DNA of 64,000 nt from Podocnemis expansa (taxonomy: Eukaryota > Chordata > Testudines > Podocnemididae), in contig ML681996.1 in NCBI GenBank assembly GCA_007922195.1, forward strand, positions 20,736,938 to 20,800,937, written 5' to 3'. A program made the translations under genes and the position numbers. Under the pieces are notes generated by a model. The model was not told where the DNA came from. It saw nothing but the letters and a program-made list of their open reading frames with translations, and did no database searches. The stretch's first letter is position 1. Every line of letters begins with the position of its first letter. Below are positions 34,505 to 45,901 of the stretch, piece by piece.

Positions 34505-35027
34505 ACACATTTACTGACTTTGCCATTCATGCTGAGGACAGTCCCTGTGCAAAAAAATAAATGGGCACAAATCCCAGAAATCACAATAGTCAAAAAACAG
34601 TAGGTGAGCACTTCAATCTTTCTGATCACCCCATTGATGATTTGCTAGTACCTGTGCTCAGACAAATAAATAACAACTCAAGCCTTCCAAGAGAAACTAC
34701 AGAATTGGAATTCATATGCAAATTTGACTGTGTTCAGGGTTAAATAAGGACTTTGGATTTTTTTCTCATTATGACAGATGATTTGACCTCATCTTCCTCT
34801 ATATACTCCAGTGTTTGAATCTTAACAACTGCTTTGATTTGCTGTTACCCTGTGACCTGATTCTATGACTTACGCTTCCCTGCATTTATTTTCCTCCCAT
34901 TCTGTAAATTTCCCCATTTTGAAAGCTTCTTACAAAGTGGGACTTTACCCATGAGAGCTCATAGGATAAATAAATTTGTAAGTCTTTAGAAGTGCCACAG
35001 GAATCCTTCTTTGTTTCACTGATGTAG
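34505..35027 (+). mobile_element. Penelope-like element 3' end with GIY-YIG remnant
   Basis: Coding remnant to about 34790, then tail motifs GATTTGACCTCATCTTCC, GATTTGCTGTTACCC, CATTTATTTTCCTCCC, GTGGGACTTTACCCATG and AAGTCTTTAGAAGTGCCAC. This copy ties the non-coding tail family to a Penelope-type protein. It is 5'-truncated. Confidence 0.75.
34520..34790 (+). pseudogene. Penelope-like GIY-YIG endonuclease remnant
   Basis: Fragments in two frames match the C-terminal endonuclease of Penelope-like elements: a GQSL..KINGHKS motif (about 34534-34580), a frame break, then HNSQK, VGEHFNLSDHPIDD, LRQINN, ETTELEFICKFD and GLNKDFG. In intact relatives this domain nicks target DNA for retrotransposition. 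The catalytic GIY and YIG tyrosines lie upstream and are not clearly preserved. A one-base deletion near 34570 and several substitutions make it dead. Confidence 0.65.
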
Positions 35028-35297
35028 TGTGCTTTTTGCCTCATTCTCTTATCATTCTTCTGCCTTCTATTAACAACCCCAGTCTATGATGACCCCTGAT
35101 GCTCATTTTTGTGCATTACCCAATTTGAGGGTTACAGAAATGTAAAATAAAATATTAATATTATTCTAAAAATACTTTCTAACCATTTTATTTGGAAGGA
35201 TAGCTTGGAAAGCATAAACTAACATAAAGCAATTATTTGGGATGAAATGCTTAAAGTAGAGCTTGTTAAGGCAGTTTAGAGAGTCCACACTCAAAAT

Positions 35298-35478
35298 CAA
35301 TGTTCCCTCTAATTTTTCATAGGCTGTGTGTGCAAAAAATGTCTCTGTGTTCACAAAAAAATTCTTTGTGTGTGCTAATATTAGCACTGCTGATTTTTTT
35401 GTGTTCACTTTAATTTGTTGTATGTGCAGGTTCATGACTTGTGTGTGTGCATACGCACACAGTTTAGAGGGAACAGTG
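35298..35478. mobile_element. hAT-type MITE, 181 bp
   Basis: Starts CAATGTTCCCTCTAA and ends TTTAGAGGGAACAGTG, with perfect 8-bp CTCAAAAT on both sides (35290-35297 and 35479-35486). The interior is rich in TGTGTGTGC and CACAAA. Same family as 36840-37257. Confidence 0.9.
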
Positions 35479-35799
35479 CTCAAAATGCAAGGAGACTGCC
35501 CTCATCCACACTGGCGGTTGCTAGGTTATGCTAGGAGTGATACATTGGGGGTAGCTGGCCCACAGTGCACCACAGCAGAAGTGACTTTCTCTCCTGGCCA
35601 CTCCTTTACAACAGAAAGAAGTGACCACACTATCCTCCATACCGGGTGAGGGAACATGGAGCCTGAGGAGGTCAGCACAGCACTCCTAACCCTCCATGCA
35701 TTGCCCAGACTGAGTGAGAGTGAGAGTGAGACGGTTTGGGGAATGAAGGGGGTTCAGGGAATGAAGGGGTCGGGGGGTGGGCGCCTAGGGGCATCAGGC

Positions 35800-37610
35800 G
35801 GGTGGGTCCTAGACCTGCATCCAGCCACCCTGAGTCTGGGGCCTGCAGTGGTGTGGGCTGCTGCAGGGGTCCCATGCTGGGGGATCTTTGGCCCCCATGC
35901 CAGGTCCTCCAGGGCACAGGTCTGGTACTCCAGGGCAAGGGTCTGCTGCTTTCTTAGTTTGAGCAGACAATCCATCGGGGCCTGCTTGACCTTGCAGTGG
36001 GCATTCTCCACCTTCCTCCGCAGCTCCTGCCAGGCTTGGAGGTCCAACTCAGTGCCCTTGCCCAGCTGGAGGTGGTCCTTGAGAATCTTCTCTCTAGATT
36101 GACACTCCCTCCTCCACCTGGTTGGGGCTAGGTGCCTCCTGGGAGTGACTGGCATTAGGATCATGGAGTCTGCCGGGCAGAAGCAAAGAACAGGGGGTTC
36201 TCCCCTTAGGTAGTGTGGAGTGCAGCCTGACAGCAGCTGCTGTCCCATGCCCATCCCCCTGCTTCTCACTCTGCCTGTCCTTTGGGACAGGGACCCCTTA
36301 GTAGATGCTGCCATGCTCTGCTGCACAGGGCATGTGCAGTGTCCAGGATGGTGATCCCCAGGCAGCCCTGTCCTGGCAGTCTCTCCTGAGACCAGATGTC
36401 AATGGTGTCGGGTGCATGCTGTCTGGCCTTGGCTGTCCCACTGACTGTGCCCCCATTCCATGGCCTGCCAAGCCCCTGCCCCCTTCAACTCTGGGTCCCC
36501 CCACAACATGGCACACTGCCCCTGTGTCCCCAGGGGAGTGCCTCTGCCCCTCCCCCTGGAAACCTGCCTTTCCCTGGGCTCTATCTCCCTCAGTCCCTGC
36601 CCCACCTGCCTGCCCCGCCATGCCCGCAGGGAGGGAGTACTCAATGGCACATGGAGCAGGAGCCCAGCATAATGTCCTCTCATCCGGGGTGAAGGGAGCC
36701 TCCTCCAGGGTCATTGGGATGAGCTCCAGTCTGGCACTGTCCAGAGCCGGTGCAGTGCCCTGTGCCTGGAAGCTGGCCTCCCCCTGGCTGAGCACTACAA
36801 CCTCATCCACCAAACCCTCCTCCTGGTCATTCTTGTAGGCAATGTTCCCTCTAAGCTGCGCGGCCGCGCAGCCTGCCACAGCCGCCAGCGCAGAGAAGGC
36901 TGCCGACAACGCACGGCTGGCAGCCAGAGTCCCTACACAGAGCTCCTCTGGGGCTGGGAGTTTTCAAAACTCCCGCCCAGAGAAGCTCTAACAGAGCATG
37001 CCCAGAAAATCTGAGCATGCTCCGTAGAGCTTCTCTGCCCCAGGAGCTGTGGCTGGGCCGTGCGGCTCCAGCCACAAACTAAGTTTGTGGGGGTGGCCGG
37101 GCAGCGGGGAGCGGGCTTGTGGGGGGGGCAGCCGGGAGTGGGGCGGCCGGGAGCTGGGCCGCAGGGCGGGGCAGCGCAGCAAGCCCGTGGGGGGGGGGGT
37201 TAGACCGGCGAACAACATGAGTTGCTCAGCTGCCAGCACCTCTTAGAGGGAACATTGCTTGTAGGAGGGAGATTTGGCAGAGTTGAAGGTGGCGGCTGGC
37301 TTGGTGACAGCCTCCTGACCCAGGAAGGCTTGCAGCTGAGTGTAATAGGGGCAGGGGGTGTTGTCTGTCCCTGAGTGCCACGTGGCTGGTAGCATTGGTG
37401 GAGGTCTTTGACCTTCTGCAGCTGCCGGGTGTCACAGATGTGGCCCTTCTTCACCAGGGCCTCAGCGATGGACTGATACACCTCCCAGTTCCTCCAGCTG
37501 CCCTGGAGCCAGGAGTGTAGGGCCTCATCACACTAAACAGCCAAGTGATCTAAGATCTCCTTGTGGGTCCAGGATGGGGCTTGCCTCTTGGCCTGCCTGC
37601 TACACAGCTG
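35800..37610 (-). pseudogene. Myb/SANT-like DNA-binding protein pseudogene
   Basis: Read on the minus strand from about 37610. Intact relatives are nuclear proteins with a trihelix-type DNA-binding domain, an acidic/serine middle and a C-terminal helical region. Seen here: domain (37571 to 37386) with SWTHKEILDHLAV, WRNWEVYQSIAEAL and QLQKVKDL..CYQ; then, after a frameshift, CPYYTQLQAFLG; beyond the hAT insertion, an acidic EEGLVDEVVV part; near 36100-35870, a charged K/R/E/Q-rich stretch. A TAG at 37533-37535 replaces the Trp of the AVW.DE motif. Such multi-copy genes are known in turtles and crocodilians. No start codon is clear, and intron loss cannot be judged. Confidence 0.7.
36840..37257. 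mobile_element. hAT-type MITE inside the Myb/SANT-like pseudogene (418 bp)
   Basis: Perfect 16-bp inverted ends (CAATGTTCCCTCTAAG and CTTAGAGGGAACATTG) and a perfect 8-bp duplication CTTGTAGG (36832-36839 and 37258-37265). The GC-rich interior has GCGGCCGCGC and GGGCGGCCGGGAGC motifs. It interrupts the minus-strand reading of the pseudogene after the SPSYK residues. The near-perfect ends suggest it is younger than most elements here. Confidence 0.92.
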
Positions 37611-37752
37611 AAGTCCTGGCTAGCTCTGCCTGTTGAACAGGGTGGGCAGGGCTTTATCCTGCTCCGGGATTGGCTAGGGCAGGCACTTCTTGGTTGTGAG
37701 GAAGGTTTCAGATGTCCGGGAGGACAATTAAGTAGATTTAAGCCTGATGCCA

Positions 37753-37904
37753 GGCTATACTGGCTTAAGTCAACATAATACAGTCAACTAAAAAATTAAG
37801 CAAATGGTTAAGTCTACTTAATAAATTCCAAATATAGGCTGGGCTTTGCTTAAATCAACTTAAGGGGCTTTAGGTTGACTTAAGCCCCTAGTGTAGACAT
37901 AGCC
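37753..37904. mobile_element. Short MITE of TTAAGTCAACTTAA type
   Basis: Left GGCTATACTGGCTTAAGTC, right GACTTAAGCCCCTAGTGTAGACATAGCC. The interior consists of AAGTCAACTTAA-like units. Same family as 41571 and 47240. Confidence 0.65.
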
Positions 37905-39229
37905 TTAGTGCCTTGATTATTTGGAAGGCCTCTGATCAGTTGACACATGTGGGGGGAATGCCTCCCAAGCTTAGCTCCCCAGTTGTAGCTGAGTGAGTTT
38001 TTCTGAATAGTTGATGTAGTCTCTTTATACAAGGAAGAACAGCAGAATAGCATGGGAAATAGAAGATCAAGCAAAGGACTGGGAACAAGGAAGTGATATA
38101 TCCTATCTCTGATCTATACTGTCTCTATTTTGTATTTAGCAAGTCAAACAAGCCAAAGTATTCAAACACTGATATCTTAAGTTTGGTACCTAAATCTTGA
38201 GGTGCTGAGCAGTGCCTGTTAACTTCTAGTGGTAAATAGCATTATTTGACTATCTATTTACATTACTTCCTAAGAAAGTTTATCAAAACAAACAAACAAA
38301 ACATGGTGTAATTTTGAAATTTGTGGCCACATAAAAGAGATTTTGAAATGTTTCTAAGGAGAAAAAGAACATTTAGAATATTCATATTGATGCTTATTTT
38401 TTCAGAGTGTATGGCGGATTATTATCCTTCAAGGTAGCTATTGAGTTATTCTCTCCTCTGGCAATTTTTTTACCTCTTGGTGCAAATAAAGGTTGTTAAT
38501 CATCTTAAAATAAGTCAATGAGGGTCCAATCTAAACCTCACTGAAGTCAAGGAGAGACCTCCACTGACTTGAATGGAGTTGGCTCATCCCCACATGCTTA
38601 TTTTATTATTTATTATTATTATTATTATTTTATTTTATTTTATTTTTTTTGCTGGAATATGTATCCATATGAATTGTATCTATTATTCCAAAATATTTGG
38701 TCTCAGATGCAAATGGGGCTACTAATATATTTTTCTCTGAAGATTGTTTACTGCTCTATCAAACATGTGGTTTTAAACAAAGCTTATCAGATAAGCTAAA
38801 ACACAGGGGATCTTTAATTGCATAATGAGTTTCATTTTCATTTAAAAAACAGCACTTTTACCACTGGAAATATTTGAAGACTACTCTTTAGAAAGCACGT
38901 AGAGTAACCCTAAAAAGTCCAAGATTATTGTACTATAGTTCATTTTATTCTCTTTATAGCCTTCATTTTCCCCATCTATAACAACTCAAAGAAATGTAAT
39001 TTTTTTAATGAGTTCTCTGTAAGCAAAGATTACTTCTTTGGTGCTTTGCTTCACAATCATGCAGAGGCAATTTCAGGCAACTAAGTATATTTCTTTAACG
39101 GTGTTCACATGGAAATTACTGCAAGTTGTTGAGCTCACATAAGCTTGTCAGAACAACCAGCCATTTGATCTAAGGAGAATACAGTCATGCTGAAGTAATT
39201 TTACTATGGCTGAATTTTAGAATATAAAT
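37905..39229. other. AT-rich gene-free stretch
   Basis: Contains a TTATTA/TTTTA tract (about 38598-38648) and a short ancient repeat (38518-38598, TGAAGTCAAGGAG and GACTTGAATGGAGTTGG). I see no gene. Confidence 0.45.
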
Positions 39230-39500
39230 AAGAACATGCCTGTCCTACGGTAAGCATATTTGATTTACACAGCACCTACCATCCAGGGATATTAAAGCAC
39301 TTCACCAGCATTAATTAAAAGCCCATTATTGCACACACTCTACAGGAAAAATCTCATTGCACTCAATAGGTATTCCCCCTCTAGAGGATTGCTCTCGGTG
39401 CCCCTGTGTCATAGACATTGGCATCATCCTTATTTCTCAGATAAGTGGAAAATGAAGTACAGTGGAGTTAAGTCACTTGCCTGGTGATGGTGGTGATAGC
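39230..39500 (-). repeat. Ancient amniote SINE/LINE-tail relic
   Basis: The order CACAGCACCTACCATCC, ATTAAAGCACTTCACC, ATCATCCTTATTTCTCAG, GTTAAGTCACTTGCC follows a common old amniote repeat (MIR/L2-like) in antisense. Strongly diverged. Confidence 0.5.
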
Positions 39501-40156
39501 AATAGTGTGCAGGAAGGCGTGTTGTCTGCTTGATTAGCAGTAGTACAGGAAAGTAGGAAATTGGGAGCTGATTCAGTATTCTAGCATAACTATTGGCCCA
39601 GAAATGCAGGTGGAATGGACAAAAGTGACTTTAATCTTTGGATCAGTCTTAATTTATGATAGCCTTTCATCAGGCTAATTATCCATTGTGTGTTGTTTGT
39701 TTTCCCATTTTCTCTCCAGAGAGAGATGCGTGTGCTGAGGAGTGTCTTGTTCTGTTTTGTTAGGGTCAGGGTGCTGGAACCAATTGTACAGTGAGGATGC
39801 TAAGAACCACTGTACCAAACTGTAAACTCTGTATATGATGGGAACCACTTCAAGGCAGCAGATGCAGCAACACCCAGAGAATCTCTAGTTCCAGAAGCTA
39901 TCACTAGGATTTTGTTTGCTTTTTTTTTTTTTTTCCAAATATATATGCTTGTTTTAGCAGGCATGGCCAAAGAAATGAACTGGATGGTGAGGAATGAGAT
40001 CAATTGTAGTTTTCTTACCCAAAAAAAAAAACTGCACACAAATGACTATTTACAATTCTCTCTGTAATGTTCTGATTTCTAAACTGCACTAATGTGCTGC
40101 ACGTTAAGTGGCCTGTGCAAAACCTACTTTGCTTTAACATAGTACTGTTTCAAAGA

Positions 40157-40285
40157 TAAGGGTGACCACATAGAAAGTGTGAAATATTGGGATAGGGTTG
40201 TGGGGGAGGGCAATGAGCACCTGCATAAGACAAAGCCCTAAATATTGGAACTGTCCCTTTAAAATCAGGACATCTGGTCACCTTA
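40157..40285. mobile_element. Small MITE, GGGTGACCA ends
   Basis: TAAGGGTGACCACATAG and CATCTGGTCACCTTA form inverted ends. The interior has AAATATTGGGATAGGG and AAATATTGGAACTGTCCC. A very common reptile MITE pattern. The flanking duplication is unclear. Confidence 0.7.
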
Positions 40286-41570
40286 TTAAAAAAGTACCAT
40301 GTTAAGGCATGCATGGAGGGTCTACACAGATCAATTAATGTGCAACACATTAGTGCACGTTAGAAATCACGCCCTCTGTAACATGCAACACCCTATAATA
40401 CAGTCAAGCCCTTAATTGGGTTTGTCCATACACTGTGCACCAAATAGCTGGAAATGGATGGCATTTGTAAGCACAGAGCTCTAAATTTAAGAAAGAATTT
40501 ATTGTGCCTGGGCAAAACTGCAATTTCAAACAATAGTAACTTTATGAGGAAACATCACACTTGAGCACTCTTTTGTATGCTAGGGCTGTATATTTAAAGT
40601 CAATCCATTTTCCTGCATTTTGCAAGAATAGGAAAATAAAAGCAGTTAGAATGAGTTTGAAATGTAATTCAGAATGACCGAACATAAGAGTATGTCTAAG
40701 GTAAGACACACCATGGCAAGCTTCAGCCCCAGGTGAAGATGATAGCAGAAAGGAGCTGTCTGACATCACACAGTCTACAAAAGTGAATGCAAGATGGGAG
40801 TCAAATTCTCAAACTCTGTCAATAACTGATCTTAACCATTTTATTTAATCAGCACTTCACAGTTCATTGGATTGATCACAATAACATCAACATCTTTTTG
40901 AAATAGTTAAATATTGTCTTGATTGAAGTTCAGACACTTGCCCAATGGTCACAACAAATAAGTTCCAAAACTAGATTATGTTAAAAGAACCAAACAGGTT
41001 GTCCCAGAGGCAAATTGGGTTGAATGTTATCCTTTATTACCTGCTCCTTCCACCTGGAGACTGTGAGTGAGCAAAGAGGGAGAGGGGGGAATTATGATAC
41101 TTTTATGTTTGAGAATATGTAAAATTTTACATTCATGACTCCCCAAAGACTCTTTTTTGGTTACATTGACATCCAGGCAATCAATATTAATAACTAGGTG
41201 GTGAATATAAATATACCTGCCCTTGTTCTTGTTTACAGGTGTAGTCAATGTTGCATTGACATTTAACTTTACATGTTATTTTTGTTACAGCAATGCCTAT
41301 AATATTACTGACCCAGCACCCAGGAAGGGAAGGGAGTGGTGAGAAAGTTGATAAGTATGTTCTTTCCAAGGTTCTTACACAGGAAAGAAACAATAGCTTC
41401 TTTCAGTTACATTTCTTGCTCAAACTATGAAAAAGGGAGAGGGGAAAGGAAAGGTAATATGTTTCACCAAATTCCAATTGCAAGAAGCAAAGCCTGTGTG
41501 CGCATCCATGACACTATTACCATAAGAACCATGGCTTAGCCAGAGGCTTAGGGGCTCTGGTAATATACCA
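40286..41570. other. Gene-free stretch
   Basis: I see no gene or clear repeat border. Confidence 0.4.
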
Positions 41571-42010
41571 GGGTTCATCTACACTGGAGCCTTAGGTCAA
41601 CTTAACAAAGGTAAAGTCAACTTAAGCCAACGTAAGTTGACCTACAGACCCCTACAGATACACTGGGCTTTTATTAAGTCAACTTAAGCACTTCCTTAAG
41701 TCAGCATAATAACACCACCTCTTAAGGTTGACTTAATACTTACATCAACCTTATTAAGTTGACTTAAGCCAATGTAGATGGGGAAAACCCTTAGATCAAC
41801 CTAACTGACCTCCAGGCCCCCAAGAAGGGTGCTGTGCTGCCCAAAACGCACCACTCCTCCGTCAACCTAGCACCTGCCAGTGTGGATTCAGGAAGTCAAC
41901 AGGAGTTTTCAATGTGGATGCTCTAAGTCAACTTAACAAGGTTGACTATAAGTCAACTTAAAGTCTACCTTGTTAAGTCAAGTTAACAAAACCTCCAGCT
42001 TAGATACCGC
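41571..42010. mobile_element. MITE of TTAAGTCAACTTAA type
   Basis: Left end GGGTTCATCTACACTGG. The body has many TAAGTCAACTTAA, GTTGACTTAA and TTAAGTTGACTTAAG units. The right end is degraded (TAGATACCGCCC). Confidence 0.65.
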
Positions 42011-42480
42011 CCCCCCCCAGTGTCCAGCTTAAATTTGCTCTCCTATGGGTGCAAAAGCCAAATCTCCAATCCTAGGCCTAATATATATACCTCTATTTCA
42101 TAGATGTGTTCAGAGGCCTAATTACCAGTCACAAAATGATGTACATGGAAAGGCGAGAGCTCACTGGGACCAAAACTCAGAAGGGTTAAGCTGCCAAAGT
42201 TATTATTTATAAGTTATTGATGTGGCCTCTACACTGCAGGAGGAGGTAGGATTGCAGCTCATGGAGGAACACTCAAGCTACCTTTGTCTGAGTTGGCTTG
42301 CTAAAAATGGCAGTAAAGTTGCAGCATCATGATCTGGCTGACTGAGTATTAGCTTCTCCAAGACCCTATCCAATGAGGCTGCTAACTTATGCCACCACCC
42401 ACCCTGCCATGCTTTTATGCTGTTTTTTAACAAGTTAGTTTAAGACAGTTTGGGTACCCCTGTTCATGCTGCAATCACTC
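42011..42480. other. No feature recognised
   Basis: Spacer without gene or repeat border. Confidence 0.4.
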
Positions 42481-42488
42481 CTCTTGAC

Positions 42489-43020
42489 CAGAGCCAGATC
42501 AAGGCACTCCAGGGCCTGGGGCTACCCACCCTTGTGGTGCCCCTGTACCCTTGTGGGCCCCTCATTGCTGTGGCACTCTACTGGTGGCACCCACTCACAT
42601 CCCTCATGGGGGGGAGCATGGTGTCAGGGGCTCTGGGGCCCTGGCTGATGCTGCGGAGGAGCACGGTGGCCATGGCTAGGCAGCGCTGCCATGGGGGGGG
42701 GAGTTGAGAGGGACCACAGCAGATGCTGCAGTGGGGGGGCGGGCAGCGGGGATTAGCTGCTCATGAGGGTTGTGGCAGGGGACAACAGAAGGGGCTATAG
42801 GTGGGCACTACCACAGGGGGGCGCTTCAGGGCCCTACAGGTCATGGGTCCTCCAGAGACTCTTTTCTGCCACACTGCTGTCCCACCCTGTTGCTGTCTGT
42901 TCTGGAGCAGACCAGGCTGCCGGGGGGGGGGGGGGGGGCGTGGCAGGCAAGCTGTGCTGAAAGTGCCTAGCAGCAACCAGTCACTGCAGGTTCTGTAGCC
43001 CCTTCCTTAATCTGGCCCTG
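42489..43020. mobile_element. hAT-type MITE (532 bp)
   Basis: Starts CAGAGCCAGATCAAGG and ends CCTTAATCTGGCCCTG, with perfect 8-bp CTCTTGAC on both sides (42481-42488 and 43021-43028). The interior is GC-rich with GGGGCCCTGGC units and a run of 17 Gs (42922-42938). Frames inside are not coding. Confidence 0.9.
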
Positions 43021-43028
43021 CTCTTGAC

Positions 43029-44886
43029 TACAGTTTAGATATACACTACAGGATTGTGGTTGAATGCCTGTACTTCTCTTTTCTTATTTGAAATATTTTA
43101 CAACTCATTACTCAAAGGCAAATGCAGCTAAGGATCCCAGGGGATAGAAGTATATTTGTATGAATGGCTTCATTCTGACAAAGTGGTATACAAAAAGGTT
43201 AAAAGGGCACCTTTGAAGTAGTTTGAAAATGATTGCCTACTTAAAGACTGTGGGTTTCATTAAATATTGTAAATAATGGTAGTTGTGCCAAAGAGGAAGA
43301 AGTCATAACCTCAACTGCAAATGCTGAACTTAACTAACATTACTCTTCCTGTTCTAATGCAACCAATGACTTGGCAGCTAGGATGACAATACAAGTTGGC
43401 CAGTCCAGTTCTTCAAAGGAAACTGACAGAATATGTGAGAAAGAAGGAATGCTCTGAATGATGACACCAGAGTTTGGGGGCAGAGAGATTCGGTTTGTTG
43501 GCAAGACAGAGGCTGAGAAACACTGTCATCCAGAGACATATAGAATCTATTCTTTTGGTTTGACTCAGCAGCCTTTGACCAGATATAATTTAATTTTGTT
43601 TATTCTTGATTCAACTTGATTTTTCTTGGTGCTGTCTAATAAAATGTGATTTATTTAAGATACTTTTGATCAAAACTGCCTTGAGGAATATCACTCTGGT
43701 CCATTTCCAAGTCTGAAGAAAGAAAATCATGGACTTTTGTGATAGGTAGCTGCAAGTTATGAAGAATCTGGAGCACTCATTCTCTGGCATAATGTAAAGC
43801 ATTGTTTCCAAGAAGGTTACCCAGGAACTGGCGGCAGTTATTAAGATAAAGCTAGTGATCAATAGGAATGATGTGATTGGTGGATCCTATGTTACATCAG
43901 GTCTCAAGCTTGTGCCTTTTCTTCTTTCCTTTGTGCTAGGAAGGTGAGAATTTGTCTATAATAATGAAAAGCCTGTAATATTCAAAATGAACTGATATCT
44001 ACCACTTTCATAGGTTAAAAACTGAAAAAGGATAATTTTTAAAATTATAAACTTTTCAGAATATGCAATACTTTCAAAAGTAAAAAGTGTAAAAGAGTAG
44101 CATGGTACTTACTTCCAAATCCTGGCTTTGCACCACTGAAGTCAATAAGACCTTTAGCAGACTTAAGTAGGCAGGACCATGTCTTAGTGAATCTTAATGT
44201 AATAAGACTCCAACCCAAGTCTATACTGAATTTGCCACTCTCAGTTCAAAGTCTTTGGTTCCACTGAGGGATAAGCCAAAGGCAGGATAATCAATTCACA
44301 GTTTGAATTAGTAACTCCACCCCTGGAAGAAGAGTAGCAGTGAGTTGAAGGGATGACATTTTCCTTTGACTCAGTGAAGTGGATTCATGGATGTAAGTGT
44401 GAGTTAGAAAGTCGAAGGAGATACACCAGTTATTTTGTACAGCTTACATAACTCCCTTTGACTGCTGTCAAAAAAAGGTGCAAGTGTAGAGCAGGCCTCC
44501 TTTGTAAGTGAAGTGGAATGAAAACCTCAAGTCTCTCCCACTGTACAGCAATTACAGCTAACACCAGGCATATGGTAAAAATTATTTCCCTCAAAGACAA
44601 ATCAATAATATGTTAACTTAATTCCCTCACTCCCCCTAAAATGTAATCTCTGTATGGATTATATACAGTGTTTGAAGATAGACATTCAGGCAGAGATTTT
44701 CAAATGTGTTTCTGGAGTAAGATGCCCAAATTCCATTGAATTTCAGTGGGATTTAAGTGTCAAACTGCATTAGGTGCCCTTAAAATTCCATCCTCAAATA
44801 CTTATGGATATGGGCCAAATGTTCAAATGAAACTTAAGGGCTCAATGGAACAAACTTTATTACCAAAATTATTTTTGACAGTATAT
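43029..44886. other. Gene-free stretch
   Basis: I see no gene. Short old repeat fragments may be present (for example ACTGAAGTCAATAAG at about 44138). Confidence 0.4.
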
Positions 44887-45012
44887 TTATGTCTATACTA
44901 GGCCTTTTGCTGGAATAACTCTGTTAGCTAGGAACATGATTTGCCCCCCCCCCCCCACACATTCATAACTGACATAGTTAAGTTAGTAAAGTTTCTGGTA
45001 TAGATCAGACCT
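44887..45012. mobile_element. Short MITE remnant, TGTCTATACTAGG ends
   Basis: Left TTATGTCTATACTAGG, right GGTATAGATCAGACC. The inner parts pair (GGAATAACTCTGTTAGC with CTGACATAGTTAAG). A C-rich run lies in the loop. Confidence 0.5.
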
Positions 45013-45184
45013 GAGTTGTTAAGACACACTTGGAAATTTTATACCCTATTTTATTGTCTTGAAAAACCACCGAATGATTAAAATCAGAACCTACTAAACA
45101 AGAGATGACAAAAAGGGAAAACTGTAATAATCTATAAATATTTGAAAAGTGTAAACATCAAATATAGAAACAAATTTCTTAGGG

Positions 45185-45399
45185 CAGTGGTTCCCAACAT
45201 TTTCTCTGCCCTGGCACACCTTGCTACCTTTAATTAATTTGAGGCACACTGCCTTATAGTTTCCAAATGAACTCATTAATATTCATGAGCCAATCCAGAG
45301 CTTTTTGAGTAGTTTTTCAAAAAAAAAAAAAATTATGGCACATCTGCTCAGGCCTGACAGCACACCTGTGTGCCATGGTACACTGGTTGAGAAACACCG
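45185..45399. mobile_element. hAT-type MITE (215 bp)
   Basis: Starts CAGTGGTTCCCAAC and ends GGTTGAGAAACACCG. The flanks TCTTAGGG (45177-45184) and GCTTAGGA (45400-45407) match at 6 of 8 bases. The interior has CCCTGGCACACC and GAGGCACACTGCC against TGACAGCACACC. Confidence 0.8.
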
Positions 45400-45901
45400 G
45401 CTTAGGATAATCCAGATAGGTGTCTTTATACTAGAAACTGTGATAAATTTGAGAAACTAAAATTCTGCTGAACATCAGGAAAAAAGTCTAACAGTGAAGT
45501 CTACTGCATTAACAGTCTCCCATGGGAAGTAGTGGAAGCCCAATCAGTTGGCTAATTTAAAGCAGAATTAGACATAGCTTCTGAAATATACTTTATGAAA
45601 TGGTACTCCATTAACTGGGGAATGGACAGAATAATTTAATAAGAATTTTCCTAACTCTAGTTTCTATTATTTCATTGCAATTTCTCTCATGAAAATCAAA
45701 GGAAATGTAGAGGCATCAATAAAGTTAGCTGTTGGAAATGGAACATCAGCTGTGCAGCTCTGGAGAGATGACAAATACATCAGTTACAAAATAAGGAGAG
45801 GCAAGGAAAATGGAAAAGAAGCAACATGAAGGAGGAACTGTAACAGACTCATAATCATGAACATTTTGTTTAGAAAGTGAGATAAACAATCAGAGTAAAT
45901 A

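Noticed and set aside
34256..34603. 115-codon plus frame as a possible host exon
   Set aside because: Its end overlaps the Penelope-like endonuclease remnant in the wrong frame, so it is more likely decayed element sequence.
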